Positions 19,101-28,264 of a stretch of 64,000 nt of DNA are shown piece after piece. How positions within the stretch are numbered: the first letter of the stretch is position 1; each line of letters begins with the position of its first letter. The stretch is taken from positions 1 to 64,000 of the forward strand of contig NZ_JACHHY010000004.1 in assembly GCF_014202905.1 (NCBI RefSeq), given 5' to 3'. The notes beneath the pieces are model-generated. The model was given only the letters and a program-made list of their open reading frames with translations. It searched no databases and was not told the origin of the DNA. This DNA is from Chitinivorax tropicus. Its GTDB lineage: Bacteria > Pseudomonadota > Gammaproteobacteria > Burkholderiales > SCOH01. The position numbers and the translations under genes were made by a program.

Positions 19101-19206
19101 TTGCCAGATGGGGGAAATACCGATGGATGCGGTGTGTGGCGGTGCGGTGGGTTCAAAGCGAATAGCCGATCATTTTACTAGGCTTTGAATCGGCTGACAA
19201 ATCGGC

Positions 19207-19962
19207 CTAGTTCCGATCGAGCCGTTTCTTGTGCTTGGCCAGATTGTCGTTGAGTTGGTGGATGATCTCACTGGCGGTGCCGATGATCTGATTGGGGTTG
19301 AAACCCGTCCGTGTCAGCTCTCGATAGAACGTCTTGGCCAGAATGCGGGCCAGTTGATCAGGGTTTTGGGAGGTGTTGAATGCAAAGGGGGACATGCCTT
19401 CGGTACGCTGCTGTTGTAGCAGAGCCAGCTGTGCAAAGCGTGAGTTCAGGGTGTTCTGCAATTGAATGACCTGGATGGATTTCCCGATGAACAAGGCTGC
19501 GATGTCCAGCAGGTTTTGGTCGTCGATGTTGAAAGGGCGTTGGTGGCGATTGCCGCTGACATTGATCACGCCGATGATTTCACCATTCAGCATGATGGGT
19601 GAGGCGATCATGGATTTGCGCGGGTCGTCCGGTCGCCTGGCGTACTTGGCGAAGGGCGAGTCTTCAATGTCCTGAATCAGCAGCGACTGGCCAGTTTCAA
19701 GTACGTGTCCGGTAATGCCGTCGCCTTTTCGGATTGCGGTTTCGACGGCCTCGGGATGGAGTGGGCCATAGTTCCCGACCAGCTTCAATTGAACGTCACC
19801 GATGTCCGCATGGCTTAATAGCATCAGTGAGCAATAGTCAGCAGCCAGCATGCGGGCTGCCTGCTCGGCCAGTGCATTCAATTGGTCATCCAGGCTGGTG
19901 TCGCATTGCTGAGTGGTCGATAACAAGTTGAGTTGTTGCAGAATCTGGGCTGAATGGGGCAT
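19207..19962 (-). CDS. GAF-domain protein
   Basis: 251 residues with one GAF domain (about 20-165), including RKGDGITGHVLETGQSLLIQD and ASPIMLNGEIIGVINVSG, followed by a helical tail of about 80 residues without an output domain. There are no membrane segments. GAF domains bind small ligands or mediate dimerisation. Without a catalytic domain this is probably a sensory adaptor acting with other signalling proteins. It is separated from iscR by 180 bp and points the same way, but the isc promoter reads away from it. The ligand is unknown. Confidence 0.75.
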   Translation of the reverse strand: MPHSAQILQQLNLLSTTQQCDTSLDDQLNALAEQAARMLAADYCSLMLLSHADIGDVQLKLVGNYGPLHPEAVETAIRKGDGITGHVLETGQSLLIQDIEDSPFAKYARRPDDPRKSMIASPIMLNGEIIGVINVSGNRHQRPFNIDDQNLLDIAALFIGKSIQVIQLQNTLNSRFAQLALLQQQRTEGMSPFAFNTSQNPDQLARILAKTFYRELTRTGFNPNQIIGTASEIIHQLNDNLAKHKKRLDRN

Positions 19963-20126
19963 GGCTTGGTACCTGTCTGGTCATGCTGTTTGGAGTATAG
20001 ACGGAGAATGATCCCTGCCTTTGATCGGCTCCGTTGTAAGGCAGGGGCGGATGCACTTGGCGTGTGTGTTCTGATTGGTGCCCCTGGCTGTGCCACCGGG
20101 GCAGGGGATATCGGTATCCGTCATGC

Positions 20127-20879
20127 CTACAAGGGGGAGCGTAATAGTCGTGGCTCGGGTGGCAGGCTGCATAGGTATTCCCGCAATGGTTGGGTGGCGT
20201 CCTTCAGATAATGGCGGTAGTGGTCCATCAGCCGGTAGCCACGGATTTCGCCCGACAAGGCTTGTTCTAGTATCCATTGGTGAAAACCAATGTGTTTGGC
20301 CGGATCATTATGTTCAAAAAATAACTGAACGATCCGCTGGCGCAGCAGAAGCGTCGAATTGCTGATCAGTCGCATCATTACGCTGCCCAATTGTCGATTC
20401 AATGTGTTCTGCAGCTCGATTTCGATGTGCACGATGTCTGCAATATTGGGGGTGGGCTCCAGCGCGGCCCGCTGCCGATCGAGCAAAGCTGCGATCAAGG
20501 GGCTTTGTGCCCGTGTCTCTGGTCGATTGGCCGCCAGCATGATTGTCTGTGGCATGAAAAAGACCCACTGCTCAAGCGCATCCAACAAAAAACGTCCGCC
20601 GAGATCCAATTGCTCGATGCTGACGACGCATGCAAGAAAGTCGATTCCGCTGTGTTCGCAGTAATCGGTGATGGTGATGCCCGAGCCTTGCACGGAGCGG
20701 ATCAGGTTCATGCGAGCAAGCTGTCTGAGTGCCATCCGCAATGAGGTCCGATCCACACCCAGCTGATCTGCAAACAGGCGCTCGGGCGGCAGGCGATCCC
20801 CTGGGCGCAACTCGCCGATGAATATCTTGGCGATCAGGTAGTCGGCGATGTGGTCGGGCAGCGTGCGTGGATGGGCCAT
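20127..20879 (-). CDS. GntR-family transcriptional regulator, FadR-like
   Basis: 250 residues. The N-terminal winged HTH (about 8-70) has GELRPGDRLPPERLFADQLG and VDRTSLRMALRQLARMNLI. The junction SGIDFLACVVS resembles the linker of FadR. The C-terminal helical domain of about 160 residues fits the FadR (acyl-CoA-binding) or FCD ligand domain. No fatty-acid gene is adjacent, so its target is unknown. An autonomous fatty-acid or general carbon regulator is a reasonable guess. Confidence 0.78.
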   Translation of the reverse strand: MAHPRTLPDHIADYLIAKIFIGELRPGDRLPPERLFADQLGVDRTSLRMALRQLARMNLIRSVQGSGITITDYCEHSGIDFLACVVSIEQLDLGGRFLLDALEQWVFFMPQTIMLAANRPETRAQSPLIAALLDRQRAALEPTPNIADIVHIEIELQNTLNRQLGSVMMRLISNSTLLLRQRIVQLFFEHNDPAKHIGFHQWILEQALSGEIRGYRLMDHYRHYLKDATQPLREYLCSLPPEPRLLRSPL

Positions 20880-20959
20880 GATCTGCGTCAGTCATTCTGC
20901 TGTTTGTCGTTGATCGGCGTGGAAATCGCCTTTGTTTTTGCATTGACGACGCAGCCCAC

Positions 20960-21304
20960 TCAGCTGCGGATCAGTTTACCAATTTTTGCCTTGAAATCCG
21001 CTGACGGTTGAACGTATTTCACGCCACAACGGAACTGGCTGATATTGCCAACCAGCGAGCAGTGGATGACGTCTATCATGGTTTCAATGTATTGCTTTTC
21101 GCCAGCACTGACATTGAATATTTCCAGGATCATCCGGTACTGCTGCCCGGAGCGTAATGCGATATCAGTCAGGATGCCTGCGCCACTGACAGAGATCTCG
21201 ACCGTCTGACCTTTGATCGGTTCCCGGGAGCCAGCCTGAAACAGCGCGGCTCTCAGATGCACCTGCGTTCTGGGATGTTGACGTTGTTCAGACATATCAG
21301 CCAC
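20960..21304 (-). CDS. PilZ-domain protein
   Basis: 114 residues, a single PilZ domain. The c-di-GMP signature is partly visible: RQHPRTQVHLRAA (the RxxxR-type motif, here R-x3-R) and EISVSGAGIL (D/NxSxxG form, with E in place of D/N). Start uncertainty is only three residues (an ATG at 21293-21295 is also possible). It likely binds c-di-GMP and acts on motility or envelope functions, alone or with a partner. An HD-GYP enzyme that would degrade the same messenger is encoded at 45.4 kb. Confidence 0.75.
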   Translation of the reverse strand: MADMSEQRQHPRTQVHLRAALFQAGSREPIKGQTVEISVSGAGILTDIALRSGQQYRMILEIFNVSAGEKQYIETMIDVIHCSLVGNISQFRCGVKYVQPSADFKAKIGKLIRS

Positions 21305-21365
21305 TCCGTCGCTACCCGCTTGAAAGGGGTAGTTCGAATTATAGTGTGGGGGTTGGGTGTGGGTA

Positions 21366-21974
21366 TCAAGGCGGCGGAAGGTTGAACCGTATTTCGTGGA
21401 GCGGTTGCCAGTGCTCGCCCTGCTTGATGGACACCCTGACTCTGACCAGGTTGGCGCTGACAGCGCAAGGAAAGGTAAGTGCAGTGGTACAGTTCTCCGC
21501 CTGCCTGCGAAGGCTGTCAGTCACGCCGGATAGCTTGGCCAGTGCCTGCATGATGTCCTTGTTGTTGACCTTGGGAAACTGGCTTTCGTCATCGTCCGTA
21601 AATCGAGGGCCGCCGAAATGTTGCGCATCAACGGCTTCCAGCACCTGCCACGGGGTCTGGTGGTGCTTCCAGTCAGCGAGCGTCAGGCTGTCGGTAGGGT
21701 GGGTCACGGTCAAGCTGGTTTCCAGCTGCGCTTCCAGCCTGACCGCCCCTTGCTGAGCTCCGGGGAAGGAAAAACGGAATCGGGACAGGGCTTCCAGCGA
21801 GTCAGCGGTGAGATGGGTGACAGGTCGGGAGAAATCGCTCAGCTCGATCTTGCCGAAACGAGCGTCGATGCCACGCGTATCGATCACCAAGCGTGATAGG
21901 GGTGGCACCTCGGCGAGAACAGCCGCTGACCAAGTGCCGATGAGAACCAACAAGATGGCAGACAAGTGGCGCAT
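21366..21974 (-). CDS. Exported protein of unknown function
   Basis: 202 residues with an N-terminal signal peptide (MRHLSAILLVLIGTWSAAVLA). The mature part has no recognised domain. It contains a pattern of beta-strand-like segments (VRLEAQLETSLTVTH) and two cysteines near the C-terminus (NCTTALTFPC) that could form a disulfide, which fits a periplasmic location. It has no clear partner gene. The family was not recognised. Confidence 0.6.
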   Translation of the reverse strand: MRHLSAILLVLIGTWSAAVLAEVPPLSRLVIDTRGIDARFGKIELSDFSRPVTHLTADSLEALSRFRFSFPGAQQGAVRLEAQLETSLTVTHPTDSLTLADWKHHQTPWQVLEAVDAQHFGGPRFTDDDESQFPKVNNKDIMQALAKLSGVTDSLRRQAENCTTALTFPCAVSANLVRVRVSIKQGEHWQPLHEIRFNLPPP

Positions 21975-22092
21975 TGTGTTTTTTTATTGATTCGATAGAT
22001 AAGGATGAATTGCCAGTTGCGTATCTGTCGAGTCATCATAGCATCCGTCAGGGGCAACCCCGCAAGGGTATTCAACGAAATGAGCCGAACAT

Positions 22093-22485
22093 ATGGATGA
22101 TCAGCAGCATGATCGTGTCAGAATCGACAAATGGCTATGGGCCGCCCGCTTCTTCAAGACACGCAGCCTGGCCACCGAGGCTGTCGAGCTGGGACGAGTG
22201 TTGATCAATACGGATCGCGTCAAACCTGCGCGGACTGTCAGGCTGGGCGACACCATCCTGGTGCGGCGTGGCGAAGAGATGATGACAGTCACCGTGCTGG
22301 GCATCAGCGACACCCGAGGCCCAGCTCCCATTGCGCAGCAGCTGTACGCTGAGACAGCTGAAAGCATCCTTTTGCGAGAGGCGCGTAAAGAGCAGGCCAG
22401 ATACCTGGCAGGTGACGGGTATCAGGGCAAGGGACGCCCCACCAAGCGGGATCGCCGGCAGCTGACTCGTTTTGAAGGGAGCTGA
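22093..22485 (+). CDS. hslR: Ribosome-associated heat shock protein Hsp15
   Basis: 130 residues. An S4 RNA-binding domain occupies about 9-65 ([19 protein letters not shown], then [16 protein letters not shown]), followed by a basic tail with [11 protein letters not shown]. Hsp15 binds the 50S subunit that carries stranded nascent chain and helps recycle it after heat shock. It runs in the same direction as trxA but 170 bp apart. Confidence 0.9.
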   Translation: MDDQQHDRVRIDKWLWAARFFKTRSLATEAVELGRVLINTDRVKPARTVRLGDTILVRRGEEMMTVTVLGISDTRGPAPIAQQLYAETAESILLREARKEQARYLAGDGYQGKGRPTKRDRRQLTRFEGS

Positions 22486-22655
22486 CCGCTTCCAGACCAT
22501 GGTCCGCCTTTTCAGGGGCTCGTATTTCGGCTAGCATTCGTTACATATTGGGGAATCGCAGTCGATATGATCTTCGATCCTTGAAGAAATCCTGGCTGGC
22601 ACCATTTTTTACCTATCGCCGATTTCCCGGCACACAATTTTTCAGTGAGGACACA

Positions 22656-22985
22656 ATGAGTAGTGAACACATCTATCATGTAACCGATGCCACGTTTGAA
22701 GCCGAAGTGTTGCAATCCGGTGCGCCGGTTCTGGTTGACTACTGGGCAGAATGGTGTGGTCCCTGCAAAATGATCGCACCGATTCTCGATGAGATCGCCG
22801 TAGAGTATGCCGGGCGCCTGAAAGTGGCCAAGCTGAATATCGACGACAATCAGGGTACGCCACCCAAGTACGGTATCCGTGGCATCCCGACATTGATGAT
22901 TTTCAAGAATGGCAGTGTCGAAGCGACCAAAGTCGGGGCATTGTCCAAGTCACAATTGACGGCATTTATTGACAGCAATATTTAA
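22656..22985 (+). CDS. trxA: Thioredoxin 1
   Basis: 109 residues from ATG 22656. The frame extends upstream to 22548, but the family begins with [15 protein letters not shown] and a GAGG element sits at 22647-22650 just upstream. The active site is WCGPC in [12 protein letters not shown]. The cis-proline lies in [11 protein letters not shown]. It is the general cytosolic dithiol reductant. The trxA-rho order is widely conserved in proteobacteria. Confidence 0.96.
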   Translation: MSSEHIYHVTDATFEAEVLQSGAPVLVDYWAEWCGPCKMIAPILDEIAVEYAGRLKVAKLNIDDNQGTPPKYGIRGIPTLMIFKNGSVEATKVGALSKSQLTAFIDSNI

Positions 22986-23021
22986 ACAGGCTATCTTCAG
23001 CTCAAAATAAATCGTTAATTG

Positions 23022-23140
23022 AGCAGTTCCGCATCCGGGACTGCTGGCTCACAAAGCCAGGCCCTCCCGGATACCAGCTTTCCCCCGCATCCCGTAACCA
23101 GTTACCGATACATCCCGCTAACCCTCCCTTTTTCCGTATT
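23022..23140 (+). promoter_or_regulatory. rho leader: two hairpins followed by a C-rich, G-poor tract
   Basis: A 9-bp stem (23022-23030 with 23037-23045, one G-T pair) and a 6-bp stem (23044-23049 with 23055-23060) lie upstream of about 80 nt with many C and few G (for example CCCTCCCTTTTTCCG near 23120). Such tracts are typical Rho loading sites, and rho genes are known to be autoregulated by Rho-dependent termination in the leader. The first hairpin could also be the trxA terminator, but it has no T-run. Confidence 0.55.
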
Positions 23141-23152
23141 CACGGCGAAACC

Positions 23153-24409
23153 ATGCATTTATCTGACCTGAAGCATTTGCACGTCTCGCAGCTCGTAGAA
23201 ATGGCAATTTCCAACGAGATCGATGGTGCCAACCGCCTGCGTAAGCAGGATCTGATTTTCGCTCTGCTTAAAAATCAAGCCAAGAAGGGCGAAAGTATTT
23301 TTGGAGAAGGCACGCTGGAGGTGTTGCCAGATGGCTTCGGCTTCCTGCGTTCACCGGATACCTCGTATCTGGCTGGCCCGGATGACATTTACGTCAGTCC
23401 GTCCCAGATACGTCGCTTCAACCTGCATACAGGCGATTCGATTGAGGGTGAGATCCGCACCCCCAAAGAAGGCGAGCGCTATTTTGCCCTGGTCAAGGTC
23501 GATAAGGTCAATGGAGAGCCGCCGGAGAATTCCAAGCACAAGATTCTCTTCGAGAACCTGACGCCATTGTTCCCGACCGAGCCGCTGAAGCTCGAACGCC
23601 CCATTTTGGGTGAGGAGAACAATACCGGCCGCGTGATCGACATGATCGCGCCAATCGGGAAGGGGCAGCGCGCCTTGCTGGTGGCACCGCCGAAGTCAGG
23701 CAAGACTGTCATGCTGCAGCATATCGCTCATTCGATTTCGCACAATCATCCTGAGGTGTCTCTGATTGTGTTGTTGATCGATGAGCGCCCGGAAGAAGTG
23801 ACGGAGATGCAGCGCTCGGTAAAGGGTGAGGTGGTCAGCTCGACATTCGACGAGCCAGCGGCTCGCCATGTGCAAGTGGCTGAAATGGTGATTGAAAAGG
23901 CAAAGCGCCTGGTTGAGCACAAGAAAGATGTGGTCATCCTGCTCGATTCGATCACGCGTCTCGCACGCGCTTACAACACGGTTGTGCCGGCCTCGGGCAA
24001 AGTGTTGACGGGTGGTGTCGATGCCAATGCGTTACAACGGCCCAAGCGTTTCTTCGGTGCGGCACGGAATATCGAAGAAGGTGGATCGTTGACGATCATT
24101 GCAACCGCCCTGATCGATACCGGCTCACGCATGGATGACGTGATCTATGAGGAATTCAAGGGCACAGGCAATATGGAGATCCACTTGGATCGTCGGATGG
24201 CTGAAAAGCGGATCTACCCCGCCATCAATGTCAACCGCTCGGGTACGCGTCGCGAAGAGTTGCTGATTCCTCAAGATCAGTTGCAGAAGATCTGGATCTT
24301 GCGCAAGCTTCTTTATCCGATGGATGATCTGGAGGCAATGGAGTTCCTGTTGGACAAGATCAAGGGCACCAAGAACAACAGCGACTTTTTTGATTCCATG
24401 CGTCGTTGA
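23153..24409 (+). CDS. rho: Transcription termination factor Rho
   Basis: 418 residues (E. coli 419). It begins [18 protein letters not shown]. The RNA-binding cold-shock-like domain has [22 protein letters not shown]. Walker A is [12 protein letters not shown], Walker B is [16 protein letters not shown], and the Q/R-loop regions follow. It is a hexameric RNA helicase that ends transcription at unstructured C-rich RNA. Single gene between trxA and rpmE. Confidence 0.98.
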   Translation: MHLSDLKHLHVSQLVEMAISNEIDGANRLRKQDLIFALLKNQAKKGESIFGEGTLEVLPDGFGFLRSPDTSYLAGPDDIYVSPSQIRRFNLHTGDSIEGEIRTPKEGERYFALVKVDKVNGEPPENSKHKILFENLTPLFPTEPLKLERPILGEENNTGRVIDMIAPIGKGQRALLVAPPKSGKTVMLQHIAHSISHNHPEVSLIVLLIDERPEEVTEMQRSVKGEVVSSTFDEPAARHVQVAEMVIEKAKRLVEHKKDVVILLDSITRLARAYNTVVPASGKVLTGGVDANALQRPKRFFGAARNIEEGGSLTIIATALIDTGSRMDDVIYEEFKGTGNMEIHLDRRMAEKRIYPAINVNRSGTRREELLIPQDQLQKIWILRKLLYPMDDLEAMEFLLDKIKGTKNNSDFFDSMRR

Positions 24410-24548
24410 GGGTGCTGAAATGGCGTAGCGGTCGGGTATTCCAACCGCTTACGCTAAATACTTGCCAAATCCGAAGGTGTCGCGGATAATTCCGCGTTTT
24501 GATGCAGCTCAGGCAAAACCCCTGGGCCCGATTTTAAGGACTTGAATC

Positions 24549-24761
24549 ATGAAACAGGGCATTCACCCCGAATACGCAGAAATTACCGTTACCTGCTCCT
24601 GCGGTAATTCCTTCCAAACTGCTTCTACCATGAAGAAAAACCTGCATGTGGAAGTTTGCTCCGCCTGCCATCCTTTCTACACTGGTAAGCAGAAGATTGT
24701 TGATACCGCAGGTCGTATTGACAAATTCAAGCAAAAATACAGCATGCTGGGCCGCAAGTAA
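24549..24761 (+). CDS. rpmE: 50S ribosomal protein L31, zinc-binding form
   Basis: 70 residues. The zinc cysteines are in VTCSCGNSF and [11 protein letters not shown], so this is the C+ form rather than the zinc-free paralogue. The conserved segment HPFYTGKQK follows. It is part of the large ribosomal subunit bridge to 30S, and in other bacteria C+ L31 serves as a zinc reserve. It is followed directly by a strong terminator. Confidence 0.96.
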   Translation: MKQGIHPEYAEITVTCSCGNSFQTASTMKKNLHVEVCSACHPFYTGKQKIVDTAGRIDKFKQKYSMLGRK

Positions 24762-24779
24762 GCGTTTCTTGCATACAAC

Positions 24780-24805
24780 AAAAAGGCAGCTCAGGCTGCC
24801 TTTTT
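24780..24805 (+). terminator. Rho-independent terminator after rpmE
   Basis: Perfect 11-bp stem AAAAAGGCAGC / GCTGCCTTTTT around a TCAG loop, ending in a T-run. It is a classic bidirectional-looking terminator 19 bp after the rpmE stop. Confidence 0.95.
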
Positions 24806-24873
24806 GCATTTCTGTCACCAGGCTGGCAGGCGTTGGGCTGCTATAATCGCGCCAAACCTACACTTTTCATCGC

Positions 24874-26529
24874 ATGCTGACTTATACCCCACAAGCAGAA
24901 GTCCTTTCCCCCAAGACACATGAACGCCCCTGGGCACTGTTCCTGTTATGTTTGATCTGGCTGTTGCCAGGCGTGATCGGCCATGCGCCGTGGAAGCCTG
25001 ATGAGCCACACACCATTGGCATCATCCATGCCATGCAACAGGGGCATTGGTTGATACCGCAGCTGGCTGGGCAGCAGACCTGGTTGGATGGCCCCCTTTA
25101 TTTCCAGTTGACTGCTGTACTGGCTGGCTGGCTGGGTGGGTGGTTGGCGCTGCATGATGTGGCCAGAGCGCTATCTGCTGTTTTTGTGGCGTTGGTGTTG
25201 ACTTTTTGTGGTGGTATTGGCCGCGAGCTGATCGGTCGCCGTTTTGGCCGGGTAGTCGTCATTTTGATGATTGGGTGTTTAGGGCTGATCGTACTTGGCC
25301 ATACTGCGATATCGAGCACCGCCACGATGGCAGGTTATGCTGCTGCTTTCTACGGGATGAGCCTGTTCAAGCGGCGGTGGATTGGGGCCGCGCTGGCACT
25401 TGGCCTGGGAGCGGCACTGGCTGCGAATACCGGATCTTTGCACGATGCGGTGGTCATCTGGGTGATCGCAGGGCTCTTGCCTGTGTGTTTTGGTCATTGG
25501 CGTGACCGTGCTTATGCAAGGGTGCTGATCTGGGCGGTGGTCTTGGCGGCTCCTGCCATGCTGATCTGGCCGATGATGCTCTACCAGCATTCACCGGCGC
25601 TGCTGGGGGCGTGGTGGAAAGGTAGTGTATTGGGTCGTTTGTATGGCAACGGTGCGGCACTGCATTGGGGGGAGCTGGATTTCTATCTGCGCACCTTGCC
25701 CTGGTTCAGCTGGCCTGCATTGCCCATCGCGGCTTGGGCGCTATGGGATGGCCGCTTGACAGGATACGATCGGCCCGTGCTGCAGTTCTCGGTATTGGCT
25801 TTATTGGTGATTGCATTGGGTTTGGTGTTGTCACCGATCGCACAAGATGACTATCTGTTGCCGCTGTTGATCCCAATCTGTGTGCTGGCGGCCTCGGTGG
25901 TCGATCGCTTGAAGCGTGGTGCGGCGGCTGCGCTCAATTGGTTCGGGGTCATGACGTTTGGCATGTTAGGGCTATACATCTGGCTGGGATGGACTGCCTA
26001 CATGACCGGCATCCCACCCCAGCTGGCAAGACGTGCGGATAAAGTCATTCCAGGGTTTATCCATGCGTTTTCGATCTGGGACTTGCTGATTGGCCTGGCC
26101 CTGACTGCAACGTGGATCTGGGCAGTGTCCAGGCGTCGCCAGATGGGCCGTCAGGCGTTGAGCAGCTGGGCGAGTGGGGTGGCGCTCTGCTGGAGCCTGC
26201 TGATGTTGCTGTGGCTGCCCGGCATTGATTGGGTCAAGGGTTATCAGCAGACCGTGGCCAGCATGAAGCAATCTTTGCCCGCTCAATATCAATGCATCTC
26301 GACTGACCGCATGTCCGCCGATATGGCTGCATTGTTCAATTACCACGGTGGGCTGGCAGTGCGGTGGGGGGCCAACGAATCATGTGATCTGATGCTGGTG
26401 ATGGGTACACGGGATGAGGTGCCGCCAAAGGGACATTGGCGCAAGCTATGGGAAGGTGCCAGGCCAGGTGATGGGCGTGAGCGGCTACGTCTGTATCAGC
26501 AATTTGAACCAGCCAGCATCCGCTTATGA
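24874..26529 (+). CDS. Membrane glycosyltransferase, ArnT/GT39-like
   Basis: 551 residues with about 11-12 membrane helices. The first periplasmic loop has HAPWKPDEPHTIGI, the acidic DE-containing motif that binds the lipid-phosphate sugar donor in GT39/GT83 enzymes, then TWLDGPLYFQLTA. The C-terminal about 110 residues are soluble. It probably transfers a sugar from an undecaprenyl- or polyprenyl-phosphate carrier to an envelope glycan, lipid A or protein. Acceptor and sugar are not predictable. A TATAAT at 24842-24847 may be its -10 element. The stop overlaps the mobA start by 4 bp. Confidence 0.78.
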   Translation: MLTYTPQAEVLSPKTHERPWALFLLCLIWLLPGVIGHAPWKPDEPHTIGIIHAMQQGHWLIPQLAGQQTWLDGPLYFQLTAVLAGWLGGWLALHDVARALSAVFVALVLTFCGGIGRELIGRRFGRVVVILMIGCLGLIVLGHTAISSTATMAGYAAAFYGMSLFKRRWIGAALALGLGAALAANTGSLHDAVVIWVIAGLLPVCFGHWRDRAYARVLIWAVVLAAPAMLIWPMMLYQHSPALLGAWWKGSVLGRLYGNGAALHWGELDFYLRTLPWFSWPALPIAAWALWDGRLTGYDRPVLQFSVLALLVIALGLVLSPIAQDDYLLPLLIPICVLAASVVDRLKRGAAAALNWFGVMTFGMLGLYIWLGWTAYMTGIPPQLARRADKVIPGFIHAFSIWDLLIGLALTATWIWAVSRRRQMGRQALSSWASGVALCWSLLMLLWLPGIDWVKGYQQTVASMKQSLPAQYQCISTDRMSADMAALFNYHGGLAVRWGANESCDLMLVMGTRDEVPPKGHWRKLWEGARPGDGRERLRLYQQFEPASIRL

Positions 26530-27116
26530 TCCGCTGTGACACCAGTGCATTGATCCTGGCGGGAGGGCAGGGCTCCCGCATGGGGGGTATCGATAAGGGC
26601 TTGGTTCGCTTGGTTGGTAAGCCATTGATTGAGTGGGTGATTGAAGCGCTTCGCCAGCAGGTTGGGGATGTTCTGATCAGTGCCAATCGATCGGTGGATC
26701 AATATGCCACATTGGGCTATCCGGTACTCCAGGATGCCATGCCAGGCTTTCCGGGGCCATTGGCAGGGGTGATGGCGGGCCTGGGTGGCATGACAACCGA
26801 TGAGCTGCTGGTGGTGCCTTGTGATGTGCCATTGCTGCCACGAGACTTGGTGTTCAGAATGCGCCCCTTACTGACACCGCAGACTGATTTGGTGGTTGCG
26901 GCAGATCCGGAGCGCATCCATCCCGCGATTTTTCTATGCCGCGCCCAGGTCAAGGCTGCGCTGGCAGCCTATCTGGCCCAAGGCGGGCGCAGTGTGCGCG
27001 GTTGGCAGGCCACATTGAATACGGTGACCTGCCCATTTGAAGATGCCTCGGCATTCAGCAACCTCAACAATATGGCGGATCTTGAGCGCACCGAGCAGCA
27101 GCTGCGTACCCGCTAG
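26526..27116 (+). CDS. mobA: Molybdenum cofactor guanylyltransferase MobA
   Basis: 196 residues. The nucleotide-binding loop LAGGQGSRMGGIDKGL is at residues 11-26, VPCDVPLLPRDL carries the metal-binding aspartate, and FSNLNNMADLE at the end is typical of MobA. It attaches GMP to Mo-molybdopterin to give the MGD cofactor used by enzymes such as respiratory nitrate reductase, which matches the narK genes in the window. It overlaps the upstream glycosyltransferase gene (ATGA). Confidence 0.92.
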   Translation: MIRCDTSALILAGGQGSRMGGIDKGLVRLVGKPLIEWVIEALRQQVGDVLISANRSVDQYATLGYPVLQDAMPGFPGPLAGVMAGLGGMTTDELLVVPCDVPLLPRDLVFRMRPLLTPQTDLVVAADPERIHPAIFLCRAQVKAALAAYLAQGGRSVRGWQATLNTVTCPFEDASAFSNLNNMADLERTEQQLRTR

Positions 27117-27287
27117 GCATTGTTCACCGGGTTTCATCGCCAGTTGGTGCGTAGAGATTGGTACGGCTGTGTGATGCGTTGGGGGCACCAGGCCCTGGAT
27201 CACAATCACACAACCGTTTCGCAGCCAGCTACCCCAATACAATGATCGACCTGCGCCCACCGCTTGATCGCGGCTGATTGCAACGCC

Positions 27288-28094
27288 TTATGTAATCGAC
27301 CGGCCATACAAAGCAAACGCTCGGTGCGGAAGCAGATACTGCCCATCGGCAGTGTCTGGTGGGTATTTGGCGAGCAGCTCGGCATGCGCCTCATCAAAGC
27401 GCGTCACTGCCTCTGGCGAGAGGCTGGCGGCAACCCCGGCGCTGGCGCGAATCCGACCACGCCAACGCTCGGCGGTGTAAGCGACTGGTACATCGAATGA
27501 GAACGATGCCTTGTTGTGGAAGCCCGCCAGGGCAAGCTCTTTGAACCACGCACCGTAAAGGCCATCACCGCCCCCCATGGTCCATGCTGGGTTGTGCTGG
27601 CGGATCAGCGCTTCCGTTTGGGCGATGATTGGGTGCTCTTGTGGCAGCCAATCAAAATGCGCAATGATCAACCAGCCACCAGGCTTGAGTAGCCGCCGCG
27701 CCTCATCTGCCGCCGCCTGGCGATCAAACCAGTGCCAACATTGCCCTGCAATCACTGCGTCAAATGCGGCAGAGGGCAGGCGGGTCGATTCGGCTTGGCC
27801 TTGCGTCAATGCGATGGTGACGGATTCACGGGCGCATGCTTCTGCGGCTTTCTCCAGCATGCCTGCAGAGATGTCCAGCGCGGTCACCCTGCACCCCGCC
27901 TTGGCCAGTTGAATCGCCAGCGTGCCGGTGCCAGTGCCCAAATCCAGCACAGATTGGGTGGGGCGAATCAATTGCAGAGATTGCAAATGATCCACAAAGG
28001 CAGGTGGAAAGCCTGATCGATGCTGCAGATAGTCACCGGCGGTGCGTCCGAAATCCACCCCTACCATCGGGGGCGTGCTGGGCGAAGCAGTCAT
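27288..28094 (-). CDS. SAM-dependent methyltransferase, class I
   Basis: 268 residues. Motif I is VLDLGTGTGTLAIQLAK, motif II ALDISAGMLEKA, then FDAVIAGQCWHWFD, a pattern found in the methyltransferase_11 / trans-aconitate-methyltransferase-like group (the WHW segment is characteristic), and LLKPGGWLII. The N-terminal VDFGRTAGDYLQHRSGFP is also typical. The substrate is a small molecule and is unknown. It is divergent from the HTH-citrate synthase gene, with a long inverted repeat between them. Confidence 0.8.
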   Translation of the reverse strand: MTASPSTPPMVGVDFGRTAGDYLQHRSGFPPAFVDHLQSLQLIRPTQSVLDLGTGTGTLAIQLAKAGCRVTALDISAGMLEKAAEACARESVTIALTQGQAESTRLPSAAFDAVIAGQCWHWFDRQAAADEARRLLKPGGWLIIAHFDWLPQEHPIIAQTEALIRQHNPAWTMGGGDGLYGAWFKELALAGFHNKASFSFDVPVAYTAERWRGRIRASAGVAASLSPEAVTRFDEAHAELLAKYPPDTADGQYLLPHRAFALYGRSIT

Positions 28095-28123
28095 GAGTCG
28101 TCTCCTGAAAGATCACAAAGGAA

Positions 28124-28168
28124 ACCGGCGCCGGTCGGTGGTGATGGTGGCGAGCTTGCCACCATCAC
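28124..28168. repeat. Inverted repeats between divergent methyltransferase and citrate-synthase-like genes
   Basis: A 12-bp perfect palindrome ACCGGCGCCGGT (28124-28135) is followed by a perfect 11-bp inverted repeat GTGATGGTGGC / GCCACCATCAC (28141-28151 and 28158-28168) around a 6-nt centre. There is no T-run on either side, so it is not a typical terminator. An operator or a leader-RNA hairpin is more likely. Confidence 0.6.
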
Positions 28169-28264
28169 GATCAGATCTGCTTGGCATTTAAGCGCCAGCG
28201 TGATGTTGGGTCAATCTTGATTGGGAAAATCAACCATGCCGATGTTCGAAGTGAGGGCTTGCCC

